Part shown: piece by piece, positions 9,118 to 18,352 of the stretch
Numbering within the stretch: position 1 is the stretch's first letter
Layout of the letters: every line of letters starts with the position of its first letter
NCBI RefSeq assembly: GCF_016902615.1
Contig: NZ_JACJMB010000014.1
Location: forward strand, 1-59,622
Direction: 5' to 3'
Length of the DNA: 59,622 nt
DNA from: Collinsella tanakaei
GTDB lineage: Bacteria > Actinomycetota > Coriobacteriia > Coriobacteriales > Coriobacteriaceae
Made by a program: the position numbers and the translations under genes
Notes under the pieces: generated by a model
Told to the model about the DNA's origin: nothing
The model's input: only the letters and a program-made list of their open reading frames with translations
The model's database searches: none

Positions 9118-10021
9118 GAGCCTTCGCCCCCTTCGCGCCGATGAGGTGGATGATCAGGATGAAGATGAGCGACATGCCCATCAGCAACAGGCCGAGCGAC
9201 CACAGGACGTCGTTTTGCACCGAGCCGGTGGCGTAGACCGCCATGGAGGTGGTGAGCGTCGTGGTGATGGTCGAGGCGGAGTCGAGCAGGCCGTGGGGCA
9301 TGGCCTCCACGCCGCCGATGACCATGCGCACGGCGAGGGTCTCGCCGAACGCGCGCGTCATGCCGAGGATGACCGCGGTCATGAGGGAGGGCGTGGCGCT
9401 CTTCAGCACGACGTGCCAGATGGTCTGCCAGCGGGTGTAGCCGAGCGCCAGCGAACCGTTGCGGTAGCCGTCGGGCACCGCGCGCAGCGCATCGATCGAC
9501 AGCGTCGTGATCGTCGGCAGGATCATGAGCGCGAGCACGATGGAGCCGGGCAGGATACCGAGGCCCAAATCGACGTTGAAGATCACGCGGATGGCCCCGA
9601 CGATGACGTGGAAGCCGATCAGGCCGAACACGACCGAGGGGATACCGACCAGCAGCTCGATGAGCGGCTGGAAGTACTTCTTGCCGAACTTCGGCTGAAT
9701 CTCGACGACGAAGATGGCCGCACCGATCGCGATGGGCACCGCGATGATCGTCGAGATGATCGTAACCGCGAACGAGGTCACGATGAGCGGGAGCGCGCCC
9801 GTATTGGGCAGGCCGGTCGCCTCGTTGGTGTTCGCGAGGTTCCAGTCCGTTCCCGTGAAGAACTCTGCTACGTTAACGCCATCCTTGATGAAGGTGGACA
9901 GGCCGCGCTGAGCAACCATGAAGATGAGAGCCACAACGACAAGTGTCACGAGCGCGACACAGGCGCCCGTGACACTCAAGCCTACCTTCTCAAGGTTGCG
10001 TTTAGGCATCTGCTTCGCCAT
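9110..10021 (-). CDS. pstC: Phosphate ABC transporter permease PstC
   Basis: A 303-residue permease with about six membrane spans, including GIPSVVFGLIGFHVIV and the coupling loop YRNGSLALGYTRWQT. FFTGTDWN near residue 55 is a common PstC feature. It lies 56 bp after pstS and overlaps pstA. It carries phosphate delivered by PstS. Confidence 0.96.
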   Translation of the reverse strand: MAKQMPKRNLEKVGLSVTGACVALVTLVVVALIFMVAQRGLSTFIKDGVNVAEFFTGTDWNLANTNEATGLPNTGALPLIVTSFAVTIISTIIAVPIAIGAAIFVVEIQPKFGKKYFQPLIELLVGIPSVVFGLIGFHVIVGAIRVIFNVDLGLGILPGSIVLALMILPTITTLSIDALRAVPDGYRNGSLALGYTRWQTIWHVVLKSATPSLMTAVILGMTRAFGETLAVRMVIGGVEAMPHGLLDSASTITTTLTTSMAVYATGSVQNDVLWSLGLLLMGMSLIFILIIHLIGAKGAKARG

Positions 10022-10077
10022 AGCGCACCTTTCGAAGAATATCTACGTACAGGGGCGTAAACCGGGGATACCCGAGT

Positions 10078-11019
10078 CTACTTCTCGGTGACGTTGCCCT
10101 CGGCGTCCTTGACAACGGTCATCTTGGAGACGGGGATGAAGCCCTGCTCCTCGACGAGGGAACCCTGGACGTCATCGGAGAGCATGTACTCGAGGAACGC
10201 CGTGGTGGCCTCGTCGGCGTCCTTCTTGCAGTACATGTGCTCGGTGGCCCAGATGGGGAACGAGTTGTCGCAGACGTTCTCGGAGGTGGGCTCGACGCCG
10301 TTGACCTTGATGGCCGTGAACTTGGAGTCGTCGAAGTGCGAGAAGTCAAGGTAGGAGATGGCGTTGTCGGTGGAGCCGATCTGGGTCACGACGTCGCCGG
10401 ACTTGTCGAGCTCGGCCTTGCCCTTGAAGGTGGACTCGGGCTGGCCGGCGCCGAAGACGGCGGCCTCGAAGGTGGCGCGGGTGCCGGAGCCGGACTTACG
10501 GTTCATGACGTAGATCTCGGCGTCCTCGCCGCCGACCTCGGACCAGTTGGTGATCTCGCCGGAGAAGATGCCCTTGAGCTGCTCGAGGGTCAGGTCGCCG
10601 ACGGTGACGTTCAGGGAGACGACGGGGCCCATGCCGACGACGGCGACCTCATGGTCAACGAGGTCGGCGCACTGATCGGCCTCGAGCTTGGTCTCGGCGA
10701 ACACGTCGGAGTTGCCGATGCTCACGGTACCGTCGGCCACAGCGGTGAGGCCGGTGCCCGAACCGTTGCCCGAACCGGTGATGGAGACATCCTGGTTCTC
10801 GTTCATGAACTGCTCGGCGGCAGCCTCGACGAGGGCCTGGAACGAAGAGGCGCCATCGTAGGTAACCGTACCGGTGAGCGTGGAGCCCTCAGCGGCAGAG
10901 GAACCCGCGGCGGTCGCGGCGGTATCGCCACCGCAGCCGGCGAGACCGAGGCCCGCGACGGCGGCAAGGCTGCCGGCGAGACCGAGGAACTGACGACGAG
11001 AGCAAGCGTTGTCGAACAT
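10078..11019 (-). CDS. pstS: Phosphate-binding lipoprotein PstS
   Basis: A 313-residue substrate-binding protein. The N-terminus combines a twin-arginine-like motif (SRRQFLGLAG, 7-16) with a lipobox LAGC whose Cys is residue 29, so it is probably a Tat-exported lipoprotein. Phosphate-binding signatures include GSGNGSGTG and RKSGSGTRATFE. The start has AAAGGAGAACT just upstream. A candidate Pho box lies about 175 bp upstream. It captures phosphate for PstCAB. Confidence 0.95.
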   Translation of the reverse strand: MFDNACSRRQFLGLAGSLAAVAGLGLAGCGGDTAATAAGSSAAEGSTLTGTVTYDGASSFQALVEAAAEQFMNENQDVSITGSGNGSGTGLTAVADGTVSIGNSDVFAETKLEADQCADLVDHEVAVVGMGPVVSLNVTVGDLTLEQLKGIFSGEITNWSEVGGEDAEIYVMNRKSGSGTRATFEAAVFGAGQPESTFKGKAELDKSGDVVTQIGSTDNAISYLDFSHFDDSKFTAIKVNGVEPTSENVCDNSFPIWATEHMYCKKDADEATTAFLEYMLSDDVQGSLVEEQGFIPVSKMTVVKDAEGNVTEK

Positions 11020-11192
11020 AGTTCTCCTTTCGCGAACACACGCGATCCGTGTTTCGCACCATCTGTATTAGGGCGGCCATGCATTCCCGCCCACGTTCCG
11101 CAACGTACTGTATCGCGCGTTCGCCGCCCGATTTCGCTCGCTCACGTCTTATTACGATGCTCTGACCAACCATTACGCGGGGATTTCTACCC

Positions 11193-11211
11193 CCTTACAA
11201 GCACCTTACAA
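11193..11211 (-). promoter_or_regulatory. Candidate Pho box upstream of pstS
   Basis: On the coding strand TTGTAAGG is repeated exactly with an 11-bp period (TTGTAAGG-TGC-TTGTAAGG). Direct repeats with 11-bp spacing are the layout of PhoB/PhoP boxes in other bacteria. No clear -10 was identified at the expected distance. Confidence 0.4.
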
Positions 11212-11226
11212 ACCGCCCCGTCTCCG

Positions 11227-11268
11227 TGTCTCCATTGGGGACGGGGTAGTTTGGTGCCACTGTGGCAC
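11227..11268. repeat. Dispersed intergenic repeat, copy 1
   Basis: Contains TGTCTCCATTGGGGACGGGG followed by TAGTTTGGTGCCAC, then GTGGCACC, which pairs with GGTGCCAC in a tight hairpin. The same unit recurs at 12991-13057 and, inverted at both ends, at 18353-18590. It lies in the pstS upstream region. Confidence 0.75.
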
Positions 11269-11474
11269 CTGCCGGGACAGACCTTGCCCACGCGACGTCA
11301 CGGTTCTCAGCGGGGACGGCAGCAGGTGTGCCGAGCGGCACGCCCGCATAGGGCCCCTTCGCCGACGGCAGGCGATGCGCAGGACGCAGCAGCCGCGATG
11401 CCGGTGCCGCATCCGATGACGGCCCGTCCGCACCGAAGCCCATCATGCCCCTCGGCATCCGCGCGCCACAAAAA

Positions 11475-11506
11475 ACGGCCCTGACCGCCTGTGCAGTCAG
11501 GGCCGT
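11475..11506 (-). terminator. Rho-independent terminator of the dipeptidase gene
   Basis: ACGGCCCTGAC (11475-11485) pairs perfectly with GTCAGGGCCGT (11496-11506). On the minus strand it is followed by TTTTTGTGG, 16 bp after the stop codon. Confidence 0.85.
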
Positions 11507-11521
11507 CGGAGCGCTCGAACC

Positions 11522-12934
11522 CTAGAGCTCAAGTTCCATCAGGCGCACGAGGGCCAAGATGTAGATCTTCAGGGCCTCCTTGAGCTGCGCCTCGTTCGCG
11601 CACTCGTTCGGGCCGTGCATGCTGCCGCCCCAGGCGGGCAGCTCAAGGTCGTTGTCCTCCGGGCCGAACGACACGGCGCAGGCGAAATTGCGCGCGTAGG
11701 TGCCACCGCCCATGGAGAACGGACGCGCCTCGCGACCGGTCACCTCACCGTATACATCGAGCAGAGCCTGGACCGCCGGGTGGTCCGCCGAGCACGAGAA
11801 CGGCGGCTTGGCGCGCCCCAGCTCGCACGCGGCGCCGAAGCGCCCGGCAAGCGCCTCGCAGCGCGCGGCCAGCTCATCGGCGGTGGTGCTGTCGGGGAAG
11901 CGCACGTCGATGGTCTGGCGAATGCGGCCGCCCGCCACCTCGATCGTGCCGCCGTTCACCGTCAGCGGGCCGAACGCCTCGCTCGCAGTGGCGATGCCCA
12001 TGGCCTCCCCCGCCGTGTCGGCGTGGATGGTCGCCAGCAGCTCGGCAAAGCGGCGCTCCTCCCCCTCCAGCACGTCCGCCTCGATCAGGTAGCCGACGAT
12101 GAGGCCGATGGCGTTGAGGGTGCCCTCGGGCAGCGACGCGTGGCCGCCGATGCCGTGCGCCACGATGCGCGCGCGGCCGGGCTCGACGGATGCGATCTCC
12201 AGCCGGTCGGCATGGGCCACGGGAGCCGGCAGCTCGGAGGCGTCGATCGCGACCACGCAGACCGACTCGGCGGGAATGGCGTTCGTGGCCTCGGCCCCGC
12301 TCCACGAGACGATGCGCCCATCTTCGATGGGTGCGCTCACGAACGTGGCGCCGAAGCAGCCCTTCTCGGCGTTGCCCACCGGGAACTCGGCGTCGGGCGT
12401 GAACAGGAAGGCGGGGTCCTCATGGTCGTCGAGGTAGTGGTGCACGTCGGTCATGCCCACCTCCTCGTCGCAGCCGAGCAGCGCGCGGAACGTATAGGGC
12501 GCAGGCGCGTCCAGGCGACGCAGGTAGGCGCCGGCGTAGAGCGACAGCACCGCCGGGCCCTTGTCGTCGATGACGCCGCGGCCGAGCAGCCAGCCCTCGC
12601 GGCGCTCGAGCGTGAACGGGTCGGTGTTCCAACCGGGGCCCGCGGGCACGACATCCACATGCGCGATCGTCGCGATCTGGCGCGCCGATGCGCCCGGAAT
12701 GTCGGCGATGCCCACATACCCATCGTCGTCAGACGTCTCAAAGCCCAGGCGCTGCGCGATGCCGAGCGCGCAGTCGAGCGCGCCGCGCACGCCCGGACCG
12801 AACGGCGCACCCGCGGTGCCCAGCGACGAATCGGCCACCGATGCCACGCCCACGAGCTGGGCGATATCGGCGACGACGTCCTCCCATACCTCGTCGACGT
12901 ATGCGTCGACGGAAGCCTCGAGTTCCTTGTCCAT
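11522..12934 (-). CDS. pepV: PepV-like dipeptidase (M20)
   Basis: A 470-residue cytosolic zinc dipeptidase. Motifs: HVDVVPAGPGW (H92, D94), GVIDDKGP with bridging D, LLGCDEEVG (E157/E158) and the C-terminal MGGGTYARN and PNECANEAQL blocks. These match PepV, which cleaves a wide range of dipeptides including Xaa-His. The start at 12934 is chosen because AAAGGATAGAG precedes it; the upstream in-frame extension runs through the dispersed repeat and is not protein-like. Confidence 0.9.
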   Translation of the reverse strand: MDKELEASVDAYVDEVWEDVVADIAQLVGVASVADSSLGTAGAPFGPGVRGALDCALGIAQRLGFETSDDDGYVGIADIPGASARQIATIAHVDVVPAGPGWNTDPFTLERREGWLLGRGVIDDKGPAVLSLYAGAYLRRLDAPAPYTFRALLGCDEEVGMTDVHHYLDDHEDPAFLFTPDAEFPVGNAEKGCFGATFVSAPIEDGRIVSWSGAEATNAIPAESVCVVAIDASELPAPVAHADRLEIASVEPGRARIVAHGIGGHASLPEGTLNAIGLIVGYLIEADVLEGEERRFAELLATIHADTAGEAMGIATASEAFGPLTVNGGTIEVAGGRIRQTIDVRFPDSTTADELAARCEALAGRFGAACELGRAKPPFSCSADHPAVQALLDVYGEVTGREARPFSMGGGTYARNFACAVSFGPEDNDLELPAWGGSMHGPNECANEAQLKEALKIYILALVRLMELEL

Positions 12935-12990
12935 CTCTATCCTTTCGATCAAGCAGAACGATCGCGACCCATCATACCCCGGGCACGCCC

Positions 12991-13057
12991 TGTCCTCATA
13001 GGGGACAGTCCCCAATGAGGACAGTGGCACCAAACTACCCCGTCCCCAATGGAGACA
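12991..13057. repeat. Dispersed intergenic repeat, copy 2
   Basis: TGTCCTCAT at 12991 pairs with ATGAGGACA ending at 13023 through a 14-bp stem with one mismatch. It is followed by GTGGCACCAAACTACCCCGT and CCCCAATGGAGACA, the reverse complement of copy 1. It fills the space between the HAD and dipeptidase genes. Confidence 0.75.
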
Positions 13058-13059
13058 GG

Positions 13060-13740
13060 CTAGAGGCCGAGCAGAGCCGCCACCTCGGGCATGCCATGGG
13101 CGATCACGTCCGCGCCCGCGCGCTCGTGCTCGCCGGAGCGCGCCGTACCGGTATAGACGCCGATGCAGGGCACGCCGCACGCATGTGCGCCGATGGTATC
13201 GTGCTCACGGTCGCCCACCATGACGGCGTCGTCAGGGCTGGCACCAAGCCGCCGCAGCGCCTCGGCGATGCAATCGGCCTTCGTATCGCGACCGGGCTCG
13301 ACGCGCCCCGCAACCGTCTCGAACGGCGGCAGGTCCATATGGGAGAGCATCTCGAGTGCCGTCACCTCGAGACGCGACGTCGCGATGGCGATGCGCGTGC
13401 CGCGTTCACGCAGGCCGGCGAGCAGCCGCGGTACACCGGGATTCGGCGGGTAGTCGGCGGGCGTCACGGCCACGTTGAAGATCTCGCGGTAAGCGTCCGT
13501 CAGCCGCATCGCCTCCGCTCGGTCGACCCCGAGCAGGCCCGCGAAGCCGTCCAGGAGCGGCGGCCCGATCAGATAGTTCAGGTCCCCCACCGAATCGGGA
13601 TCGTAACCGCAACGCGCCAGGGCCGCACGCGCGGTCGTCAGCACGGCACCCGTCGTGTCGGCGACGGTCCCATCGAAATCGAACAGCACCACGGGACGCG
13701 CCGCGAACGGGCACGCCCCACCACCCTTGCGCTCTTCCAT
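13060..13740 (-). CDS. HAD-family phosphatase, phosphoglycolate phosphatase-like
   Basis: A 226-residue HAD hydrolase. Motif I is VVLFDFDGTVAD (nucleophile D21, acid/base D23), motif II is the S/T in IAIATSR, motif III is a lysine in RDTKADC, and motif IV is VMVGDREHD. The helical cap after motif I places it in the Gph/PpaX-like group. I chose the ATG at 13740, preceded by GGAGAGGGGCTGACC. It follows the SMR gene by 29 bp on the same strand. The substrate is not determinable. Confidence 0.85.
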   Translation of the reverse strand: MEERKGGGACPFAARPVVLFDFDGTVADTTGAVLTTARAALARCGYDPDSVGDLNYLIGPPLLDGFAGLLGVDRAEAMRLTDAYREIFNVAVTPADYPPNPGVPRLLAGLRERGTRIAIATSRLEVTALEMLSHMDLPPFETVAGRVEPGRDTKADCIAEALRRLGASPDDAVMVGDREHDTIGAHACGVPCIGVYTGTARSGEHERAGADVIAHGMPEVAALLGL

Positions 13741-13769
13741 GGTCAGCCCCTCTCCTTTCCGCATAGCAC

Positions 13770-14102
13770 CTAGTGCGCCACCGAGTTCAAATTCAGCATG
13801 ACGACGCCCACGACGCACAGGATCATCCCGATCACGCTCACCGGCGTCATCTGCTCACCGAAGAGCACAACCGCGATCAGGGTCGTGGCGACGATACCCA
13901 CCGCGCACCACGTCGCATACGCCACCGACAAATCGACCGTCAGCAACGCGCGCGACAGGCACCAATAGCAGGCGACGTAGAACACGACCGTCGCTGCGCT
14001 CCACGCCGCATGCGTGAACCCCTGCGAGTACTTCAGGCACGTGGTCGCTACGATCTCACTGCCGATCGCGGCAGCGAGCAGCAGATACCCCGTGTGCGCC
14101 AT
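13770..14102 (-). CDS. Small multidrug resistance (SMR) family exporter
   Basis: A 110-residue protein with four membrane helices, the usual SMR length. The essential membrane glutamate is E16 in GSEIVATTCLKYS, followed by YATWCAVGIV in helix 3. EmrE/QacE-type SMR proteins exchange lipophilic cations for protons as dimers; some relatives export guanidinium. A GGAGGG site precedes the ATG. Same strand as the HAD gene and probably co-transcribed. Confidence 0.88.
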   Translation of the reverse strand: MAHTGYLLLAAAIGSEIVATTCLKYSQGFTHAAWSAATVVFYVACYWCLSRALLTVDLSVAYATWCAVGIVATTLIAVVLFGEQMTPVSVIGMILCVVGVVMLNLNSVAH

Positions 14103-14153
14103 AGTTGCCCTCCATTTGTCGGCACCCGCATCCCCAGGCACTCCCATCTACGC

Positions 14154-14184
14154 AAAAAGCCCCGACACCAGCGTGCCGGGGCTT
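14154..14184 (-). terminator. Rho-independent terminator of rpsA
   Basis: AAGCCCCG and CGGGGCTT form a GC-rich stem which on the minus strand runs into TTTTTGCG, about 50 bp after the rpsA stop. Confidence 0.85.
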
Positions 14185-14235
14185 CTCATTCTAGCAACGA
14201 TGCTCACGCATCGCACGCAGCGTCAGCAGCAGATG

Positions 14236-15396
14236 CTACTCGGCATCCTCGTCCTTCTTCTCGGACGGCAGCGGAGCGACCTCGATCTCGACGCCGAGGG
14301 TCTCGGCGGCGGACTTCATCGAGAGGCTGATGCGACGACGGTCGAGGTCGATCTCCATGACCTTGACCTGGACCTTAGCGCCCACATGGGTGACCTGGGA
14401 CGGCTGGTCGACGTGCTTGTTGGCCATCTCGGAGATGTGCACGAGGCCCTCGATGCCATCACCAAGGTCGACGAACGCACCGAACGGCACGAGCTTGGTA
14501 ACGGTGCCCTCGACGATAGCGCCCACGGGGTACTTCTTGACGAGCGCGCGCCACGGATCCTCGGTGGTCTGCTTGAGACCGAGGGAGATGCGCTCGCGGT
14601 TGAGGTCGACATCCAGAACCTCGACCTCGACCTCCTGGCCGACCTTGACGACCTCGGAGGGGTGGTTGACATGGTTCCAGGAGAGCTCGGAGATGTGGAT
14701 GAGGCCGTCGATACCGCCCAGATCCACAAAGGCGCCGAAGTCCACGATGGAGGACACGGTGCCCTTGAGGCGCATACCGGCCTTGAGCTTGGAGAGGATC
14801 TCGGTGCGCTCGGCCTTGCGGGACTCCTCGAGCACGACGCGGCGGGACAGAACGACGTTGTTGCGGTTGCGGTCCATCTCGATGACGCGAGCCTCGATGG
14901 AGGTGTGCAGGTAGGAGCTGAGGTCCTTGACGCGACGGAGGTCGACGAGCGAAGCGGGCAGGAAGCCGCGCAGGCCGATGTCGAGGATCAGGCCGCCCTT
15001 GACGACCTCGATGACCTCGCCCTCGACGTTCTCGCCGGAGTTGAACTTCTCCTCGATGCGGTTCCAAGCGCGCTCGTACTCGGCACGCTTCTTGGACAGC
15101 ACCAGACGACCATCCTTGTCCTCCTTCTGAAGGACAAGAGCCTCGATGGAATCGCCCAGCGAGACGATGTCTGCAGGGTTGGCATCCTTGCGGATGGAGA
15201 GCTCACGGACGGGAATGACGCCCTCGGACTTGAAGCCGATGTCCACGAGGACCTCGTCGCGCTCAATCTTCACGACGGTGCCGTTGACCAGATCTCCCTC
15301 GTCGAAATCGGTGATGGTGCCGTCGATGAGGCTGTTCATCTCCTCCTCATTCACATCATCAAGGGAGAAAATGGACGAGTTCTGAATCTCACTCAA
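14236..15396 (-). CDS. rpsA: 30S ribosomal protein S1
   Basis: A 386-residue protein built of four S1 RNA-binding domains (about 34-104, 120-186, 207-275 and 292-362). The last two carry the typical GAFVDLGGIDGLIHISELSW and GAFVDLGDGIEGLVHISEM blocks. Four domains is usual for Gram-positive bacteria; the E. coli protein has six. It binds mRNA and helps initiation on the ribosome. The start is a TTG at 15396 with GAAAGGGG upstream. It ends with an acidic tail (KKDEDAE). Confidence 0.95.
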   Translation of the reverse strand: MSEIQNSSIFSLDDVNEEEMNSLIDGTITDFDEGDLVNGTVVKIERDEVLVDIGFKSEGVIPVRELSIRKDANPADIVSLGDSIEALVLQKEDKDGRLVLSKKRAEYERAWNRIEEKFNSGENVEGEVIEVVKGGLILDIGLRGFLPASLVDLRRVKDLSSYLHTSIEARVIEMDRNRNNVVLSRRVVLEESRKAERTEILSKLKAGMRLKGTVSSIVDFGAFVDLGGIDGLIHISELSWNHVNHPSEVVKVGQEVEVEVLDVDLNRERISLGLKQTTEDPWRALVKKYPVGAIVEGTVTKLVPFGAFVDLGDGIEGLVHISEMANKHVDQPSQVTHVGAKVQVKVMEIDLDRRRISLSMKSAAETLGVEIEVAPLPSEKKDEDAE

Positions 15397-15829
15397 AGGT
15401 GGACCCCTTTCGAACTACGGGGCCCCGATTGCTAGGACCTGCAGATTGCACGAGCACTGGACCTTGTCCGACGCCGTGCGCACCGTTTGGAACTTCTCGG
15501 GAGCCGACAGATACTGATGCGAGCGTATGCTCACGTTTGTCTAGGGTACGTGGAAACGTACCGAATTTCAAGCGCGAACAGTGATTTTTACGTAAGCGGC
15601 CGGAAATCGCCCCGGCGCTACGGGCTGCCCGCCCTTCCATTCGGCGACATGATGCCGCAGGATTTCGGGCCTGCCTTCATCGACCGATCGCATTTCATGA
15701 AACAGAAACATCCATCGTGCAAAAATGGTGGGCATATGGCCCGTTGTCGCACTACATATATATGTGCAGCCTGCGTCCGTTTGATTGTTTCCCGAATGCG
15801 ACACCGCGCTCCTGCGCTGCCGCCCGTCG
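15397..15829. other. Intergenic region upstream of rpsA and the divergent HAD gene
   Basis: No coding sequence is convincing. Two dyads are visible: GGTACGT-GGAA-ACGTACC at 15545-15562, about 150 bp upstream of rpsA, and the AT-rich palindrome ACATATATATGT at 15754-15765. Either could be a regulator site; neither is assigned. Confidence 0.4.
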
Positions 15830-15838
15830 TGCTACGAT
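15830..15838 (+). promoter_or_regulatory. Extended -10 promoter of the HAD gene
   Basis: TGCTACGAT is an extended -10 (TGn plus TACGAT) about 40 bp before the ATG at 15878. Similar TGCTACnAT boxes stand before the genes at 46186 and 56483. Confidence 0.4.
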
Positions 15839-15877
15839 ACCCGCCAACCGAACGTAGCGGGACATCGAGGAGGCGCC

Positions 15878-16636
15878 ATGCTCAAAGCCGTCGTATTCGA
15901 CATGGACGATACCCTGCTCGACATCAATCTCGGCGCCTTCGTCGCCGTCCTCGCGAAAGACGAGTCGAACCTGCTCGCCGACATCGGGCGCAAGAACCCC
16001 CTCTCCATGTTCGCCGCCTACACCGCGGCCATGCTCGAGATGAATCGCGCCGAGCGCGACAACACGTGCACGAACCGCGAGCTGTTCGACAGCATTATCG
16101 AGCGTCGCGGCGGCGTGGCGCTGCGCGACCCTGTGATCGCCGACGCGCTCGCCTTCTACGAGCGCGAGATCCTCCCCTCCCGCAACGACGGCATCATCAG
16201 TGCGCGCCCCATGCCGGGCGCGCGGGAAACACTTGAAGCCGTGCGGGAACGCGGCCTGCGCTGCGCGCTGCTCACCAACCCCTGCTTCAGCGCCGAGTGC
16301 ATCGAGTGCCGGATGGGCTGGGCGGACATCCGCGACGTGCCGTTCGAGCTCGTGACGACCATGGAGAACACCCGCCGCGCCAAACCGAACGCGACCTACT
16401 ACCAAGACGCGCTCGATGAGCTCGGGCTGGCCCCGCATGAGGTCCTTATGGTGGGAAACGACCCGCGTCGCGACTTCCCCACCCCCGATATCGGGCTTGC
16501 GACCGCCTACGTCGGCCGCGGCACCCCGGTGCGCGCCCGCTGGTGCGGCCCGATTGCCGATCTGGCACGCGATCTCGACCGTCTGATCGAGCAGTTCGCT
16601 GAGAGCGGCGACGATGTGCCGGCGGATTGCACCTGA
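15878..16636 (+). CDS. HAD-family hydrolase
   Basis: A 252-residue HAD phosphatase. VVFDMDDTLLD gives the catalytic pair D8/D10, LLTNP is motif II, RRAKPNATYY holds the motif III lysine, and VLMVGNDPRRD is motif IV. The large helical insertion after motif I indicates a C1 cap. A GAGGAGGCGCC site precedes the ATG. It stands alone between rpsA and the cysteine desulfidase-like gene; the substrate is unknown. The 300 bp after it hold only short GC-rich dyads. Confidence 0.85.
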   Translation: MLKAVVFDMDDTLLDINLGAFVAVLAKDESNLLADIGRKNPLSMFAAYTAAMLEMNRAERDNTCTNRELFDSIIERRGGVALRDPVIADALAFYEREILPSRNDGIISARPMPGARETLEAVRERGLRCALLTNPCFSAECIECRMGWADIRDVPFELVTTMENTRRAKPNATYYQDALDELGLAPHEVLMVGNDPRRDFPTPDIGLATAYVGRGTPVRARWCGPIADLARDLDRLIEQFAESGDDVPADCT

Positions 16637-16939
16637 TTTCCGATATTAGGCTCCCCCTGTGAGAGACAGCTCTGGCAGCGCCTGTTGTCAGGGTGCGTAC
16701 CTGCGTATTCGCCGCTTCGGCAGGTGCCGATAACTCCGGTATGTCGTTTTGGGCGCCTAACTGCGGAAATACATTGCAGCTACCGCCGCTGCGGCCTCCT
16801 GCGGACACTGCGCCCGGGCGCGCACGCCGCCCCGATCGACCTCCAACCGCAAAACAACCCTGCCCGGACGCTCTCACGGCACGTGTGCCGGGGTGCAACC
16901 GGGCCGGGCTTTCTCGCCACGTGAGGTAATGGGCACCGC

Positions 16940-18256
16940 CTATACGCGCGTCTTGCCGATCATGATGTTGAGAATCTCCACGTCGGTCTCCTTCATGCCG
17001 ACACGGCCCACGTACCCCATGCTCTCGATGGTCTCCTCGACCGTCTTCTGCACGAGGCCCTCGCCCGCGCGGAACCCGCGCCCGGCCATCGCCATGTCGC
17101 AGCCCAGGATAGCCGCATCCACCGCCGCGGAGATCTTCGCCGCGCAGCTCGGCTTCGCGCCGTCGCACACGATGCCGCCCACGTTGCCGAGCGTGTTCAC
17201 GATCGTCGCACCGACCTGCCCGTGCGTGCCGCCACGCATCCAGCAGATGGCAGCACCTGCGCCGCAGGCAGCGCAGACCACACCGCAAAACGCCGACAGC
17301 GCACCGATGTAGCCTTTGACGTGCGCCGCCACGAGATCGGAAAGGGCAAGCGCGCGCACAAGCTTCTCGTGGTCCACTCCCAGCTGCTCGGCGTACTCCA
17401 TCACGGGCATGCAGGCGGTGATGCCCTGGTTGCCCGAGCCGCACACGATGGCGACGGGCAGGGCGCAGCCGCTCATACGGGCGTCGGAGCCGGCGGCGGC
17501 GCGGGCGCGGGCGCGGCAGGCGACATCCTTCTCGCGGCAGGCGAGCAGCGTGCGGCCCACCTCGGCACCCCAGGCGTGCTCCAAGCCCTCGCGCGAGATG
17601 GCGTCGTTCAGCGCGAGCTGACGCTCGAGCACCTCGCGTGCGCCCTCGATGTCGCCCGAATCGGCGAAGTCGATGATCGCATCGATCTTCAGCATGTCGT
17701 AGGCGGGATTCGCCTCGTGCTCCATGAGCGCCGGATCGGCCTCGCGCGAACCCTCGAGCGTGGCGTCGTCGAGCGCCCGGAAGACCACGTTAGTGTGGTG
17801 CTCGGCGATGACGACCTCGGCGGTGTGCCCCGAGGCGTGCGCGCAAACCTTGATATAGAGGTTGGGGACATCCTCGACAAGCTCGACCGTGCAGAAGCCG
17901 GGGCGCTCGAGCAGCTCGCGCGTGCGGGCGATATCCGCCGTGCTCACGGTCTCGAGCACCTCGAGCGCGCTGTCGGCGTTGCCGCCCACGGCGCCGAGCG
18001 TGGCGGCAGCCTCGATACCCTGCATGCCGTCGGAGTTGGGCACGGTCACGCTCTTGACGTTCTTGATGATGTTGCCGGAGCACCCCACCTCGAGGGACTC
18101 GGGCTCCGTTCCCAGCGTGCGCGCCACGAGCGCGGCGGCGTAGGCCACGGCGATGGGCTCGGTGCAGCCGAGCGCGCAGACGAGCTCCTCGTTCAGGACC
18201 TCGCAGAACGCGCGATCGCGGATGTCGGTGCAGAACGGGGCTTGCGGTTGCGCCAT
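16940..18256 (-). CDS. UPF0597 / L-cysteine desulfidase-like iron-sulfur protein
   Basis: A 438-residue protein of the YhaM/CyuA family, related to the alpha subunit of iron-sulfur L-serine deaminase. Members use a 4Fe-4S cluster to split cysteine into sulfide, ammonia and pyruvate. The conserved N-terminal CALGCTEP (C27, C31), GCSGNIIKNVKSV, CGSGNQGI and GAAICWMRGGTHGQ segments are all present. The ATG at 18256 follows GAGGGAGAC; a longer reading lacks a ribosome binding site. A serine deaminase activity is the main alternative. Confidence 0.82.
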   Translation of the reverse strand: MAQPQAPFCTDIRDRAFCEVLNEELVCALGCTEPIAVAYAAALVARTLGTEPESLEVGCSGNIIKNVKSVTVPNSDGMQGIEAAATLGAVGGNADSALEVLETVSTADIARTRELLERPGFCTVELVEDVPNLYIKVCAHASGHTAEVVIAEHHTNVVFRALDDATLEGSREADPALMEHEANPAYDMLKIDAIIDFADSGDIEGAREVLERQLALNDAISREGLEHAWGAEVGRTLLACREKDVACRARARAAAGSDARMSGCALPVAIVCGSGNQGITACMPVMEYAEQLGVDHEKLVRALALSDLVAAHVKGYIGALSAFCGVVCAACGAGAAICWMRGGTHGQVGATIVNTLGNVGGIVCDGAKPSCAAKISAAVDAAILGCDMAMAGRGFRAGEGLVQKTVEETIESMGYVGRVGMKETDVEILNIMIGKTRV

Positions 18257-18352
18257 GGCAGTCTCCCTCACAGGAAAAACTATGCAAATCAACCCCTATT
18301 GTATGCGTTTTTCAGCCAAACCGAAACGCCCTCCAGACCCCATGTCCTCATT

